Shown here: in pieces, positions 1 through 7,715 of the stretch | Layout of the letters: every line of letters starts with the position of its first letter | How positions within the stretch are numbered: position 1 is the stretch's first letter | Origin: Dissulfurirhabdus thermomarina | GTDB taxonomy: Bacteria > Desulfobacterota > Dissulfuribacteria > Dissulfuribacterales > Dissulfurirhabdaceae | DNA length: 64,000 bases | NCBI RefSeq assembly: GCF_012979235.1 | Contig: NZ_JAATWC010000008.1 | Span: 1-64,000 of the forward strand | Reading direction: 5' to 3' | Made by a program: the position numbers and the translations under genes | The notes under the pieces: generated by a model | Told to the model about the DNA's origin: nothing | Databases searched by the model: none | Seen by the model: the letters and a program-made list of their open reading frames with translations, nothing else

Positions 1-14
1 ACAATGGCATTAAT

Positions 15-446
15 ATGAAAGTATCGATTTTTACGTTAATAATTGCCTCGATCGCTCTTTTTGTGACTAATTATCGAGTATGTGCTACCCCACAAAGTGG
101 GTTGCCAATTGGTTTTGTTGGAGGTTGCGAAATTGATCTTAACGCAGACGGCAACCTTGATTTAGCCCTCTTGCTTAATACGGCGGAAGGTTATGAGCTT
201 GTTGTTATGATGAGAATGGGAGAAAATATTAAAAGCTATGTAGTGACTAGTGCCAACTCAAAAACATTTCTTACGTGTCACTATGGAAAGGAATTAAAAG
301 CAACAATCGCTGGTAAAGGAAAAAGAGAGCATGGCGAAACTTATCAAGTTAACGGCGCATATCTGATGCTTACCCAGCCGGAATCATCTGCTGCAGCTTA
401 TTTTTGGTCAAAAGATAAGTTTAAAGAAGTGTGGATCAGCGATTAG
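15..446 (+). CDS. Small secreted protein of unknown function in an AT-rich segment
   Basis: The 143-residue product starts with a typical Sec signal peptide: Lys at position 2, then a hydrophobic stretch to about residue 18, with likely cleavage near the Ala-Thr after Cys23. The mature part has an Asp/Asn-rich DLNADGNLDLALLL motif, like the calcium-binding loop of FG-GAP or integrin-type repeats, and Cys38 and Cys88 could form a disulfide. I do not recognise the family. Codon use is strongly AT-biased (AAA, TTA, GAA, ATT), unlike every gene after about position 1350. A second, broken gene follows about 35 bases downstream. The gene is probably foreign or from another genome. An export function is plausible, but nothing more specific can be said. 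Confidence 0.55.
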   Translation: MKVSIFTLIIASIALFVTNYRVCATPQSGLPIGFVGGCEIDLNADGNLDLALLLNTAEGYELVVMMRMGENIKSYVVTSANSKTFLTCHYGKELKATIAGKGKREHGETYQVNGAYLMLTQPESSAAAYFWSKDKFKEVWISD

Positions 447-479
447 GCGGCAAACAGTACCACACTTTGGCATAATCCG

Positions 480-777
480 TCGATCCTGAAAATCCTTTAT
501 CCAATAGAAATCATTGGCAAAAATACTATTCTTGCAAATTTCAGCCATGAAACCAAGAAAATCACCTCGTTATTGGTAAGAATGAAATATTAATTCCAAA
601 ACAAGCAATTGAAGATCTTGCAGATGTTAATTTACCTTGCGGAGTTTTTTTATGCAAAAAGATAATACCGTTATACTCTACTTGAAAGGTGGCGACGCTG
701 CAGGCGCTTATACCGCAGCACTAAAAGTAAATGAAGACAAAGTAAGTTCTAGGACTATTACTTTTAATGACTTATGA
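480..777 (+). pseudogene. Frameshifted AT-rich gene remnant
   Basis: No single frame is open, but coding-like pieces follow each other in shifted frames. From about 552 one frame reads HLVIGKNEILIPKQAIEDLA and continues through NLPCGVF. After the run of seven T at 645-651 the reading continues one frame over, from the ATG at 652 to a stop at 775-777 (41 codons, including LYLKGGDAAGAYTAALKV). One extra T in that run would join the two parts. An earlier shift lies near the AAAA run at about 549. Both breaks fall in homopolymers, so the cause is either decay or sequencing indels. Base use matches the preceding AT-rich gene. The family is unknown. Confidence 0.45.
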
Positions 778-836
778 CTTGTCGATATCGAAGTTTATAA
801 TGTTTTTTTCAAAAGGAACCCTCCCATACTTCATTA

Positions 837-1030
837 AGCTGTAACGGCGATCCGGTCGACCTTGAAGTCGCGCCGCAGCATTGCCGCCGCCTGCCGGGCC
901 AAGGCTCGCCCGCGTTGCAGGCGCTGGCGCTGCCGGGCCGCCGCCGCGGCCTGCCGCCGGTCGGCGGTACGGCGATAGGCGGCCAGGGCCTGGGGAGGAG
1001 AGGTGATCCGTTCGTTGGGCGCCGGTGATG
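837..1030 (-). pseudogene. Truncated nucleotidyltransferase (MNT-type) N-terminal fragment
   Basis: Read on the minus strand, the last 60 codons of this frame form a charged Ala/Arg helix ending in ALARQAAAMLRRDFKVDRIAV. This is the usual lead-in to the FGSxxxG nucleotide-binding motif of stand-alone minimal nucleotidyltransferases. Exactly where the FGS motif should follow, the sequence turns AT-rich and stops (Thr-Ala-stop at 834-842). The whole catalytic domain is therefore missing. No ATG, GTG or TTG sits at a sensible N-terminus in this frame, so the 5' end may also be damaged. The break marks the junction between the GC-rich chromosome and the AT-rich segment. Members of this family often pair with HEPN proteins as toxin-antitoxin systems, but no partner is visible here. 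Confidence 0.5.
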
Positions 1031-1368
1031 GGCGGCATGGCGGGCTTTTCTGCTCGCGGCTGTTTTGTCTTTGAGGTGGGCAGAGGTGGTCGGGGAAATC
1101 AAGGGGAAAGCAGGGGGCCCCATTCCGCCGGCGCCATGGTCCAGGGAGCGGCGTTGCCCGGCGTGGGCTCGGTGGGAAGGTGAGGTCCATGCCCGGGGTG
1201 CGGTCGCGGCCGGCGTGGCGGAACTGCACGAAGAGACGGTGATCGCCGTAGACGCCGGCCGGGGGCCCGCATGGCGCGTCGCCCGGTGGCCCCGGCCCGC
1301 GTGGGACGCCGCCGGCGGATTCGTGCTATAAGGGACACAGGGATTATGCCGGGACGAGGAGGCGGCCC
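1031..1368. other. Intergenic stretch without a supported gene
   Basis: This is GC-rich sequence of about 340 bases. Open frames exist on both strands, but their products are Arg/Pro/Gly-rich and resemble no protein family, as expected for chance frames at this base composition. The only element I can support is the promoter-like site at 1324-1332. Confidence 0.5.
1324..1332 (+). promoter_or_regulatory. Extended -10 promoter element before the nitroreductase gene
   Basis: The sequence TGCTATAAG fits an extended -10 box (TGn plus TATAAG). It lies about 37 bases upstream of the nitroreductase ATG, with a GAGGAGG ribosome binding site between. No clear -35 box is seen. Confidence 0.4.
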
Positions 1369-1971
1369 ATGGAGACGCGGGATGCCATTCGCGCACGCCG
1401 GGCGGTGAAGCACTTCGACCCCCGCCACCGCATGACCGACGCGGAGGTCCGGGAGCTGCTGGAGCTGGCGGTGCTTTCGCCCACCGCCTTCAACATCCAG
1501 AACTGGCGCTTCGTGGTGGTGAAGGACCCCGAACTCCGGCGGCGGATCCGGGCGGCGGCCTGGGACCAGGCCCAGGTCACGGACGCCTCCCTCTTCATCG
1601 TGCTCTGCGCCGACCTCCGGGCCTTCGAGCGGAACCCGGCCCGCTATTGGCGAAACGCACCGCGGGAGGTACAGGACTTCATCCTGCCCGCCCTCGACGC
1701 CTACTACCGAGACAAGCCCCAGGTGCAGCGGGACGAGGCCATGCGTTCCTGCGGGATCGCGGCCCAAACCCTCATGCTGGCGGCCAAGGACATGGGCTAC
1801 GACTCGTGCCCCATGGACGGCTTCGACTTCGAGGCCGTGGGCCGGTTGATTCGCCTGCCGCCGGACCACGTGGTGGCCATGTTCGTCGCCATCGGCAAGG
1901 GGATCCGGGAGCCCTGGCCCCGCGGGGGGCAGCTTCCCTTGGAAGAGGTGGTGATCGAGGACCGTTTCTGA
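1369..1971 (+). CDS. Nitroreductase family flavoprotein
   Basis: The 200-residue protein has the family layout. An N-terminal RRAVKHF stretch contacts the FMN phosphate, a SPTAFNIQNWRFVVV segment follows (residues 38-52; SPS..N.QPW.F in relatives), and the C-terminal half holds the MLAAKDMGYDSCPMDGFD segment, which resembles the quinone/nitro reductase subgroup. Length is normal for the family, and the protein is probably a cytoplasmic homodimer using NAD(P)H. The physiological substrate cannot be told from sequence. The start is set by a GAGGAGG site just upstream. The stop codon overlaps the first base of dispersed repeat copy A. Confidence 0.85.
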   Translation: METRDAIRARRAVKHFDPRHRMTDAEVRELLELAVLSPTAFNIQNWRFVVVKDPELRRRIRAAAWDQAQVTDASLFIVLCADLRAFERNPARYWRNAPREVQDFILPALDAYYRDKPQVQRDEAMRSCGIAAQTLMLAAKDMGYDSCPMDGFDFEAVGRLIRLPPDHVVAMFVAIGKGIREPWPRGGQLPLEEVVIEDRF

Positions 1972-2128
1972 TGGTGGCGTGGCAAAAGATCGCCAACTGC
2001 TGCGTTCTTCGGATGCCCTCGCCATTGCGGCGCACCGTAGGGTACGCCTCATTCCTCGACATCCTGGCGCCTTGCGTTTGGCGGTTTTCGCTTGGCCATC
2101 CACCCAGAGGACTTTTTACGGGGCCATC
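1970..2128 (+). repeat. Dispersed repeat, copy A
   Basis: This is one of three related elements of about 155 bases in the window (the others are at 44073-44227 and 46375-46527). Shared landmarks in order are CGCCAACTGCTGCGTT, TTCGGATG, a central hairpin (GGCGCACC...GGTACGCC), TCCTCGACATC, GCGCCTTGC, and CCATCCACCCAGAGG near the end. It begins at the stop codon of the nitroreductase gene and fills most of the gap to the cupin gene. No open frame or transposase is associated. Chance frames run through it into the next gene but are not supported. Confidence 0.75.
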
Positions 2129-2200
2129 TTGGAGGGCGCCGAGAGAATCGCCGGGCGGCGGCGTGGCCGTACCCGTGCGGTCCGAGGGAGGCATCCTGCC

Positions 2201-2926
2201 ATGACCGTGTTTCCCCCCTTCTTCGCCGGTCTCCCGGAGGCCGACATCCCCCTGGAGGGCGTCCGGGCACGGCTCGTCCGGGGCGAGGGGCGGCAGGTGG
2301 TCTTCATGGAGTTCGACCGGGACGTGACCGTGCCGGAGCATGTCCACGGGGCCCAGTGGGGCGTGGTGCTCCGGGGGCGGATGGAGCTCGTCGTCTCGGG
2401 GGTGGCGAGGGGCTGCACCCGGGGCGAGACCTACTTCGTTCCGGCCGGAACGCCCCATGCCGCCCGGATCGAGGCCGGGTACGCGGACGTTTCCGTCTTC
2501 GACGAGCCCGGCCGCTACGCGCCGCGCCCGCGCCCGGGGGCGCCCGTGGAGGTGTGCGGGATCGACCACGTCGTCCTCACCGTGCGCGACGTGGCGGCCA
2601 CGTGCGACTTCTACCGCCGCGCCCTGGGCATGCGGGTGGTGGAATTCGACGGGAGGAGGGCGCTCGCCTTCGGCGGCCAGAAGATCAACCTCCACGAGGC
2701 CGGCGGCGGGCCCGAGCCCAAGGCCGCCGCTCCCACGCCCGGGAGCGCCGACCTGTGCCTGGTGACATCGACGCCCGTTCCGGAGATCCTCGGGCACCTC
2801 GAGCGCGAAGGGATCCCGGTGGTGGAGGGGCCGGTCCGGCGGTCCGGGGCCCTGGGGCCCATGACCTCCGTCTACCTCCGTGACCCCGACGGCAACCTGG
2901 TCGAGGTCTCGCGGTACGAGGCGTGA
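2201..2926 (+). CDS. Cupin-glyoxalase (VOC) fusion protein
   Basis: The 241-residue protein has two small metal-binding beta-barrel domains. Residues 1-110 form a cupin with the first motif around PEHVHGAQWGVVLRG and the second around PAGTPHA. From about residue 115 a vicinal-oxygen-chelate domain begins with IDHVVLTVRDVAATCDFYRR and ends with YLRDPDGNLVEV. Its likely metal ligands are the His of IDHV, the His of NLHEAG and the Glu of NLVEV. VOC enzymes include glyoxalases and extradiol dioxygenases; the substrate here is unknown. I chose the ATG at 2201 because GGGAGG lies just upstream and the cupin starts there. The open frame extends upstream, but only into repeat copy A. Confidence 0.75.
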   Translation: MTVFPPFFAGLPEADIPLEGVRARLVRGEGRQVVFMEFDRDVTVPEHVHGAQWGVVLRGRMELVVSGVARGCTRGETYFVPAGTPHAARIEAGYADVSVFDEPGRYAPRPRPGAPVEVCGIDHVVLTVRDVAATCDFYRRALGMRVVEFDGRRALAFGGQKINLHEAGGGPEPKAAAPTPGSADLCLVTSTPVPEILGHLEREGIPVVEGPVRRSGALGPMTSVYLRDPDGNLVEVSRYEA

Positions 2927-2990
2927 CGGCGGGGGGCGGCCGCGGCTGCGGGGCCGCCCGCAAATGCCCGGGAACGGGCGGGGAGGGCGG

Positions 2991-4055
2991 ATGAAATTCC
3001 ACAAGGACGACATGGAATGGGCCGTATCGGAGGGCCTGATCTCCGGGGAGCAGGCCGAACGGCTGTGGCACGCCCTCGAGGCCCGGGCCGGGGACCGGCC
3101 CCGCTTCGACCTCGCCACCGTGGCCGCCTACCTCGGGGCACTCATCGTGATCTCGGCCATGGTGTGGTTTCTCACCGACGCGTGGGAGCGGCTCGGCGGC
3201 TGGGGGATCTTCGCCGTGGCGGCGGTCTACGGCGCGGCCTTCGCGGCCGCCGGCCATCATCTCTTCTTCGCCCGGGGGCTCCGGGTGCCGGGCGGGCTCC
3301 TCTTCACGGTGGCGGTCTCCATGACGCCGCTGGCGGTCTACGGCCTGGAGCGGGGGCTGGGGGTCTGGCCCCAGGGGGACCCCGGCCCCTACCACGGCTT
3401 CCACGTCTGGGCGAAGGGGAGCTGGATCCTCATGGAGGCCGCCACGGCGGGGGTGGCCCTGGCGGTGCTCCGCCGCGTCCGGTTCCCCTTCCTCACGGCC
3501 CCGCTGGCCTTCGCCCTCTGGTACATGTCCATGGACCTGGCCCCCCTGCTCCTGGGGCGGGCGGAGCTGACCTGGAACGGGCGCCTGTGGGTCTCACTGT
3601 GGTTCGGCCTGGGGATGCTGGCGGCGGCCTTCGTGGTGGACCGGCGCACCCGGGAGGACTACGCCTTCTGGCTGTATCTCTTCGGGCTCCTGGCCTTCTG
3701 GGGCGGGCTCTCCCTCATGCGGAGCCACAGCGAACTCGCCAAGCTCTTCTACTGCCTGATCAACCTCGGGCTCCTGGTGCTGTCGGTGGTGCTCGACCGC
3801 CGGGCCTTCGCCGTCTTCGGGGCCCTGGGCGTCTTCGGCTACATCGGGCACCTGGCCCACGAGGTCTTCGAGGATTCCCTGCTGTTTCCCTTCGCCCTCA
3901 GCCTGGCGGGGATCGCGGTGATCGGGTTCGGCGTCTGGTACCAGCGGCGCCGGGCCGAGATCGAGGCGGCCATCCTACGCCTGGTGCCGGAGGGGATCCG
4001 GCGGCGGCTCCCCACGGCGAGGCCGGCCCCCGGGAACCGGCGGCGGCCGGAATGA
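2991..4055 (+). CDS. DUF2157-like polytopic membrane protein
   Basis: The 354-residue protein starts with a soluble segment (residues 1-40) containing an EGLISGEQAERLWHAL helix typical of the DUF2157 N-terminus. About ten hydrophobic segments follow, from around residue 45 to 325, and the tail is Arg-rich and probably cytoplasmic. The role of DUF2157 proteins is not known. The start ATG at 2991 has GGGAGG directly upstream. The gene follows the cupin gene by 64 bases and may share its transcript. Confidence 0.65.
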   Translation: MKFHKDDMEWAVSEGLISGEQAERLWHALEARAGDRPRFDLATVAAYLGALIVISAMVWFLTDAWERLGGWGIFAVAAVYGAAFAAAGHHLFFARGLRVPGGLLFTVAVSMTPLAVYGLERGLGVWPQGDPGPYHGFHVWAKGSWILMEAATAGVALAVLRRVRFPFLTAPLAFALWYMSMDLAPLLLGRAELTWNGRLWVSLWFGLGMLAAAFVVDRRTREDYAFWLYLFGLLAFWGGLSLMRSHSELAKLFYCLINLGLLVLSVVLDRRAFAVFGALGVFGYIGHLAHEVFEDSLLFPFALSLAGIAVIGFGVWYQRRRAEIEAAILRLVPEGIRRRLPTARPAPGNRRRPE

Positions 4056-4080
4056 GGCGGTGCCCCCCGCCGCGTTTTTC

Positions 4081-4089
4081 TGCTAGAAT
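4081..4089 (+). promoter_or_regulatory. Extended -10 promoter element before the DUF3617 gene
   Basis: TGCTAGAAT matches TGn followed by a TATAAT-like box and lies 60 bases upstream of the ATG at 4149. No -35 match is visible, as is common for extended -10 promoters. Confidence 0.4.
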
Positions 4090-4148
4090 GGCCTTGTCGC
4101 GACCCCGGGCGGGCCTGCCGGGCCGGCCCGGGCAGAGAGGAGGGCATC

Positions 4149-4583
4149 ATGCGCTTTCTCATTTCACCACTTGCAGCCTCGGCCCCCGCCGTCCTGCTGG
4201 CCGCCGTCCTGGCCGGCGCGGCGCCCGCGGCCGCCGCCGACATGAACCCCGGGCTCTGGGAGATCACCGCCAGAATGGAGATGGAGGGCATGCCCGTCCC
4301 CATGCCGGCCCACACGTATACCCAGTGCATCCGGGAGGAGCGGCCGGTGCCCGGGGGCGGGGACGGGCGCGACGACGCCTGTACCATGAAGGAGATGAAG
4401 GTCCGCGGCGACACGGTCACCTGGACCATGGTGTGCCCGGACCAGGGCGATGGCCCTACCCGCACCACGGGCCGGATCACCTACAAGGGCGACCGGTTCG
4501 AGGGGAACGTGGAGATGTCGGAGGGGGGCCGGGTCATGATGCGCCAGCGGCTGTCGGGGCGGCGGATCGGCCCCTGCCCCTGA
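4149..4583 (+). CDS. DUF3617 family secreted protein
   Basis: The 144-residue precursor has a long Ala-rich signal peptide (about residues 1-30, cut near AAAA-DMNPG). The mature protein begins with PGLWEITARMEMEGMPVPMP, the hallmark opening of DUF3617 proteins, followed by a TQCIREE segment. Four Cys residues remain in the mature part and could form two disulfides in the periplasm. Families of this type are small periplasmic proteins of unknown role. The spacing to neighbours and its own promoter-like site suggest single-gene transcription. Confidence 0.7.
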   Translation: MRFLISPLAASAPAVLLAAVLAGAAPAAAADMNPGLWEITARMEMEGMPVPMPAHTYTQCIREERPVPGGGDGRDDACTMKEMKVRGDTVTWTMVCPDQGDGPTRTTGRITYKGDRFEGNVEMSEGGRVMMRQRLSGRRIGPCP

Positions 4584-4603
4584 GCCCGCACGCGCGAAAG
4601 TCC

Positions 4604-4630
4604 TTGACGCCCCCGGAAATTCCATATAAT
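4604..4630 (+). promoter_or_regulatory. Sigma70-type promoter of the cold-shock gene
   Basis: TTGACG at 4604-4609 and a perfect TATAAT at 4625-4630 are separated by 15 bases, slightly shorter than ideal. Transcription would begin near 4637, leaving a leader of about 155 bases before the GTG at 4792. A long leader is known for E. coli cspA-type genes, where it controls translation by temperature. Confidence 0.6.
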
Positions 4631-4791
4631 GTCGAGCCAGTCGCGGGGTTCGCCCCACGGCCGCGGAAAAGGATGGACGCGAAGTTGCACGGCGGGTTTT
4701 TCCCTATCCGGCAGGCTTTACGAACCATCGTCTCCAGCAGTCAAGGCCCACGGGCCTAGTATCATCTATGCACGGATAAGGAGGACTTGCC

Positions 4792-4995
4792 GTGGCAAAG
4801 GGAACAGTGAAGTGGTTCAACGATCGTAAGGGGTACGGGTTCATTTCCCAGGAGAACGGGCCGGACGTGTTCGTTCACTTCAGCGCCATCCTCGGGGAGG
4901 GCTTCAAGAGCCTCAGCGAGGGCCAGGCCGTGGAGTTCGAGGTGACCGACGGGCCGAAGGGCCCCCAGGCCTCGAAGGTGCAGCCCCTGTCCTAG
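4792..4995 (+). CDS. csp: Cold-shock domain protein, CspA family
   Basis: The 67-residue protein is a single cold-shock domain. It has RNP1 as KGYGFISQ (residues 13-20) and RNP2 as DVFVHFS (residues 25-31), the two single-strand nucleic-acid binding motifs, and the usual [10 protein letters not shown] start. It should act in the cytoplasm as an RNA chaperone. The start codon is GTG, with AAGGAGG upstream at a good distance. It is convergent with an RhlB-like helicase gene and shares a terminator-like hairpin with it. Helicases and Csp proteins both unwind RNA structure in the cold, so the pairing is functionally sensible, though not proof of joint work. Confidence 0.93.
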   Translation: MAKGTVKWFNDRKGYGFISQENGPDVFVHFSAILGEGFKSLSEGQAVEFEVTDGPKGPQASKVQPLS

Positions 4996-5021
4996 GCAAG
5001 CCCTGCAGGCGGCAGATCCAA

Positions 5022-5050
5022 GGCGGGTACCGGAAGGTGCCCGCCTTTTT
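5022..5050 (+). terminator. Rho-independent terminator after the cold-shock gene
   Basis: The arms GGCGGGTACC and GGTGCCCGCC flank a GGAA loop and are followed by five T. One pair in the stem is G-U type. The site lies between two convergent genes; the T run favours plus-strand function. Confidence 0.75.
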
Positions 5051-5077
5051 CGATGGCGCCGTGCGGGCCGGCCGCCT

Positions 5078-6373
5078 TCAGCGGGCGCGGGGGCGCCGCC
5101 TGCCGCGGCCGTCCTTTCGGGCCCGGGGGGCGCCGCCTCGACCCTGCCCGCGTCCCCGCCCGCCTTCCGCGCGACGCGCCCGGGTGGTGCGCTCGGGCCG
5201 TTTCGGGGTGACGAGGAGGTCCGCCTCCACCGGGGCCACGGGGATCTTCTCCCCGATGTACTCCTCGATGTCGGGCAGGGAGAAGACGTACTGCTCGCAG
5301 GCGAGGCTGATGGCCTCGCCGCTGGCCCCGATGCGGCCGGTTCGCCCGATCCGGTGGACGTAGTCCTCGGCGTCCTGGGGGAGGTCGAAGTTGAAGACGT
5401 GGCTCACCTCGGGGATGTGGAGGCCCCGGGCCGCGACGTCGGTGGCCACCATGAGGGGGATCTCGCCGGCACTGAAGCGCTCGAGCAACCGCTGGCGCTT
5501 GTTCTGGGGGATGTCCCCGGAGAGGACGGCGGCCTCGTGCCCGTTGGCCCGGAGGTAGGCCCGCACCCGCTCCGCGGCCCGCTTGGTGTTGACGAAGATG
5601 AGGGCCCGAGTGGGCCGCGCCCGCCGGAGCAGCCCCAGGAGCAGCGGGATCTTCTCCTCCATGGCCACGTGGTAGAGGACCTGGCGGACCTGGTCCGCCG
5701 TCACGTGCTCCGCCTCCACCTTGACCACCTCGGGGCTGGCCAGGTGCTCGTAGGCCAGCTCCGTGACCCGGAGGGAGAGGGTGGCCGAGAACATCATGTT
5801 GAGGCGTTGCTCCGGGGGCGGGGTGCGGCGCAGGAGATAGCGGATGTCGGCGATGAAACCGAGGTCGAACATCCGGTCGGCCTCGTCGATCACCACCACC
5901 TGGACGTAGTCCAGCCGGTAGACCTTCTGTTTCAGGTAGTCGATGAGACGGCCCGGGGTCCCGATGACGACGTCGGTGCCATTCCTGAGCGTCTCCCGCT
6001 GCTGGTCGTAGCCCGTCCCCCCGTAGACCAGGGCCATCCGGAAGTCGGTGTACCGGCCCAGGGCCTCGGCGTCGCGGTGGATCTGGATGGCGAGCTCCCG
6101 GGTGGGGGCCAGGATGAGGGCCCGGGGGTGGCGCCCCTTCTCCGGGGGCAGGGGATGGCGGATGAGGTGCTGGAAGGTGGCGAGGAGGAAGGCGGCGGTC
6201 TTGCCGGTTCCGGTCTGGGCCTGGCCCGCCACCCCCCGCCCCGCCAGGGCGATGGGCAGGGCCTTGGCCTGGATGGGGGTGCAGTGGGTGAAGCCCGCGT
6301 CGTCCAGTGCCCGCAGGAGGATCGGCTCGAGGTCGAGGTCGGTGAAGGGGATGTCGGTGAGGTGCTGGTCCAT
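5078..6373 (-). CDS. rhlB: DEAD-box RNA helicase, RhlB-like
   Basis: The 431-residue protein carries the full DEAD-box set in order: the Q motif region FTHCTPIQ, motif I AQTGTGKT, Ia PTRELA, Ib TPGRLIDYL, motif II DEAD, motif III SAT, motif IV IFVNT, motif V ARGLHIP and motif [10 protein letters not shown]. The opening [17 protein letters not shown] and the [18 protein letters not shown] segment after DEAD resemble E. coli RhlB, an RNA-degradosome helicase. The last 50 residues are Arg/Gly-rich, a likely RNA-binding tail. It is probably cytoplasmic and ATP-dependent. The RhlB assignment over RhlE or SrmB is from motif similarity, so it is less sure than the family. Confidence 0.88.
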   Translation of the reverse strand: MDQHLTDIPFTDLDLEPILLRALDDAGFTHCTPIQAKALPIALAGRGVAGQAQTGTGKTAAFLLATFQHLIRHPLPPEKGRHPRALILAPTRELAIQIHRDAEALGRYTDFRMALVYGGTGYDQQRETLRNGTDVVIGTPGRLIDYLKQKVYRLDYVQVVVIDEADRMFDLGFIADIRYLLRRTPPPEQRLNMMFSATLSLRVTELAYEHLASPEVVKVEAEHVTADQVRQVLYHVAMEEKIPLLLGLLRRARPTRALIFVNTKRAAERVRAYLRANGHEAAVLSGDIPQNKRQRLLERFSAGEIPLMVATDVAARGLHIPEVSHVFNFDLPQDAEDYVHRIGRTGRIGASGEAISLACEQYVFSLPDIEEYIGEKIPVAPVEADLLVTPKRPERTTRARRAEGGRGRGQGRGGAPRARKDGRGRRRPRAR

Positions 6374-6455
6374 GGATCTCTGCCGCCGGGGCCGCCGGCC
6401 GGGCCACTATACCACACCGGGCCGCCGGGGCGCACCCGGGGGGGCGCGGCGGGTC

Positions 6456-7715
6456 CTAGAAGTACCACGCCGCGCGCAGCCAGGCGGCCTGGCCCGGGGC
6501 GGCGAGGGGCGCCCCGGGCCGCGGCCGCCAGCCCCCGAACTCCGTGCCGCCCGGGCCCACGGCCAGCGTGAGGCCGCCCGTCAAGACGAGGTCTTCCCGC
6601 CAGTCGTAGCGGAACCAGCCAAGGAGCAGGCCGCTGCCGTCGCCGAGGTTCCAGATGGCCGAGGGGAGGAGGTGGAAGAGCGGGGTCGCCTCCACGTCGA
6701 GCCCGGCGGCGAGGTAGTCGCGGCCCAGGGTGAAGGTCTCGCCCCGCTCCAGGCGCCCCGCCAGGGCGGGGTCTTGGGTGGCGGGCCGGACGTGGACCTG
6801 GCCGAGGCCGTCACGGTAGTACTCGGCGAAGCCGTGGACGTTCCGGCCCAGCCAGGTCCAGGAGCGGTCGAGGTTGGTCACCAGGGCGCCGGCGGTGGTG
6901 CCGCGGCGGAGCCGGGTCAGGGTGAAGGCCCCGCGCCAGACGGCCCCCCCGAGGGCCACGGCCCAGCCGGCCCCCGCCACGTCTTCCCCGTGGCGGCGGG
7001 CGTAGAGGAGGTCGACCCCGGCTCCTGCCAGGAACCCGTGGAACTTCAGGGCCAGGGTGCTCTCCCCTGCCTCGAGGTCGGCGCCGTCCGGGTCGCGGCG
7101 CGGGACGATCACGGCCTGGAGGTCGGCGCCGCCGGGAAGGAGCCACTGGGCGTAGGCCATGTCGTCGCCCGCCTTGTACTCCGTGTCCACCGCCGCCGGG
7201 GGAAAGGGGTTCACCAGGTCCATGGGGTGGAAGACGAGGCCCTCGCCCCAGGTCACGGCCTGGCGGCCGAGGCGGAGGACGAGGCGCTCGGCGGCGTAGC
7301 CCACGTAGAGCCGGTCCAGGCGATGGACCGCCGCCACGTGGTCGTCGCCCGTGAGGCGGCGGGTCAGGTCCACCGCCCGGCGCTCGTCCTCGGGCAGGAG
7401 CGCCCCGCCGGGCGGGGCGGACCCGGCCCGCGCCGCGGCCCGGGCGGCGGCGGGGGTGTCGCCCGCCAGCGCCAGCACCTCGTAGTGGACGGCCCACTCC
7501 CAGGGGCCGGACCGGGCCTCGGCCAGGAGGCGGAGGTCGCCGGAGAGGTCGGTGGGGTAGCGGTCGCCGAAGGCGGCCGCCAGGTCGTCCGGCCGGTGCC
7601 GGGCCTGGGCGGGCTGGAGCTTCAGGTAGCCGCCGATCCGGCCCTCGGCCCCCCGGGCCGCGGGCCCCGGGGCGAGGAGCCAGAGGGCCAGGAGCGCGGC
7701 CAGCCGGCGCTTCAT
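6456..7715 (-). CDS. Outer-membrane beta-barrel protein of a LolCDE-like operon
   Basis: The 419-residue product has a signal peptide (about residues 1-23, cut after ARGAEG). It ends in Trp-Tyr-Phe, the C-terminal aromatic signature recognised by the BAM complex. Alternating hydrophobic and polar segments with frequent Trp/Tyr run through the protein, as in alginate-porin or DUF1302-like barrels, and LRLGRQAVTWGEGLVFHPMD resembles the opening strand pair of such porins. The start ATG overlaps the stop of the ATPase gene by one base (TAATG), indicating translational coupling. It is the last gene of a five-gene operon with a LolA-like protein and two permeases, so it may be an outer-membrane acceptor or cargo partner. 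Confidence 0.65.
   Translation of the reverse strand: MKRRLAALLALWLLAPGPAARGAEGRIGGYLKLQPAQARHRPDDLAAAFGDRYPTDLSGDLRLLAEARSGPWEWAVHYEVLALAGDTPAAARAAARAGSAPPGGALLPEDERRAVDLTRRLTGDDHVAAVHRLDRLYVGYAAERLVLRLGRQAVTWGEGLVFHPMDLVNPFPPAAVDTEYKAGDDMAYAQWLLPGGADLQAVIVPRRDPDGADLEAGESTLALKFHGFLAGAGVDLLYARRHGEDVAGAGWAVALGGAVWRGAFTLTRLRRGTTAGALVTNLDRSWTWLGRNVHGFAEYYRDGLGQVHVRPATQDPALAGRLERGETFTLGRDYLAAGLDVEATPLFHLLPSAIWNLGDGSGLLLGWFRYDWREDLVLTGGLTLAVGPGGTEFGGWRPRPGAPLAAPGQAAWLRAAWYF

Noticed and set aside
772-1038. ORF of 88 codons starting MPPITGAQR across the junction
   Set aside because: It is a different frame from the nucleotidyltransferase fragment and crosses the AT-rich join; no homology-like motif is present.
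1979-2200. N-terminal extension of the cupin-glyoxalase protein
   Set aside because: The frame is open, but the extension falls in repeat copy A. A good ribosome binding site precedes the ATG at 2201.
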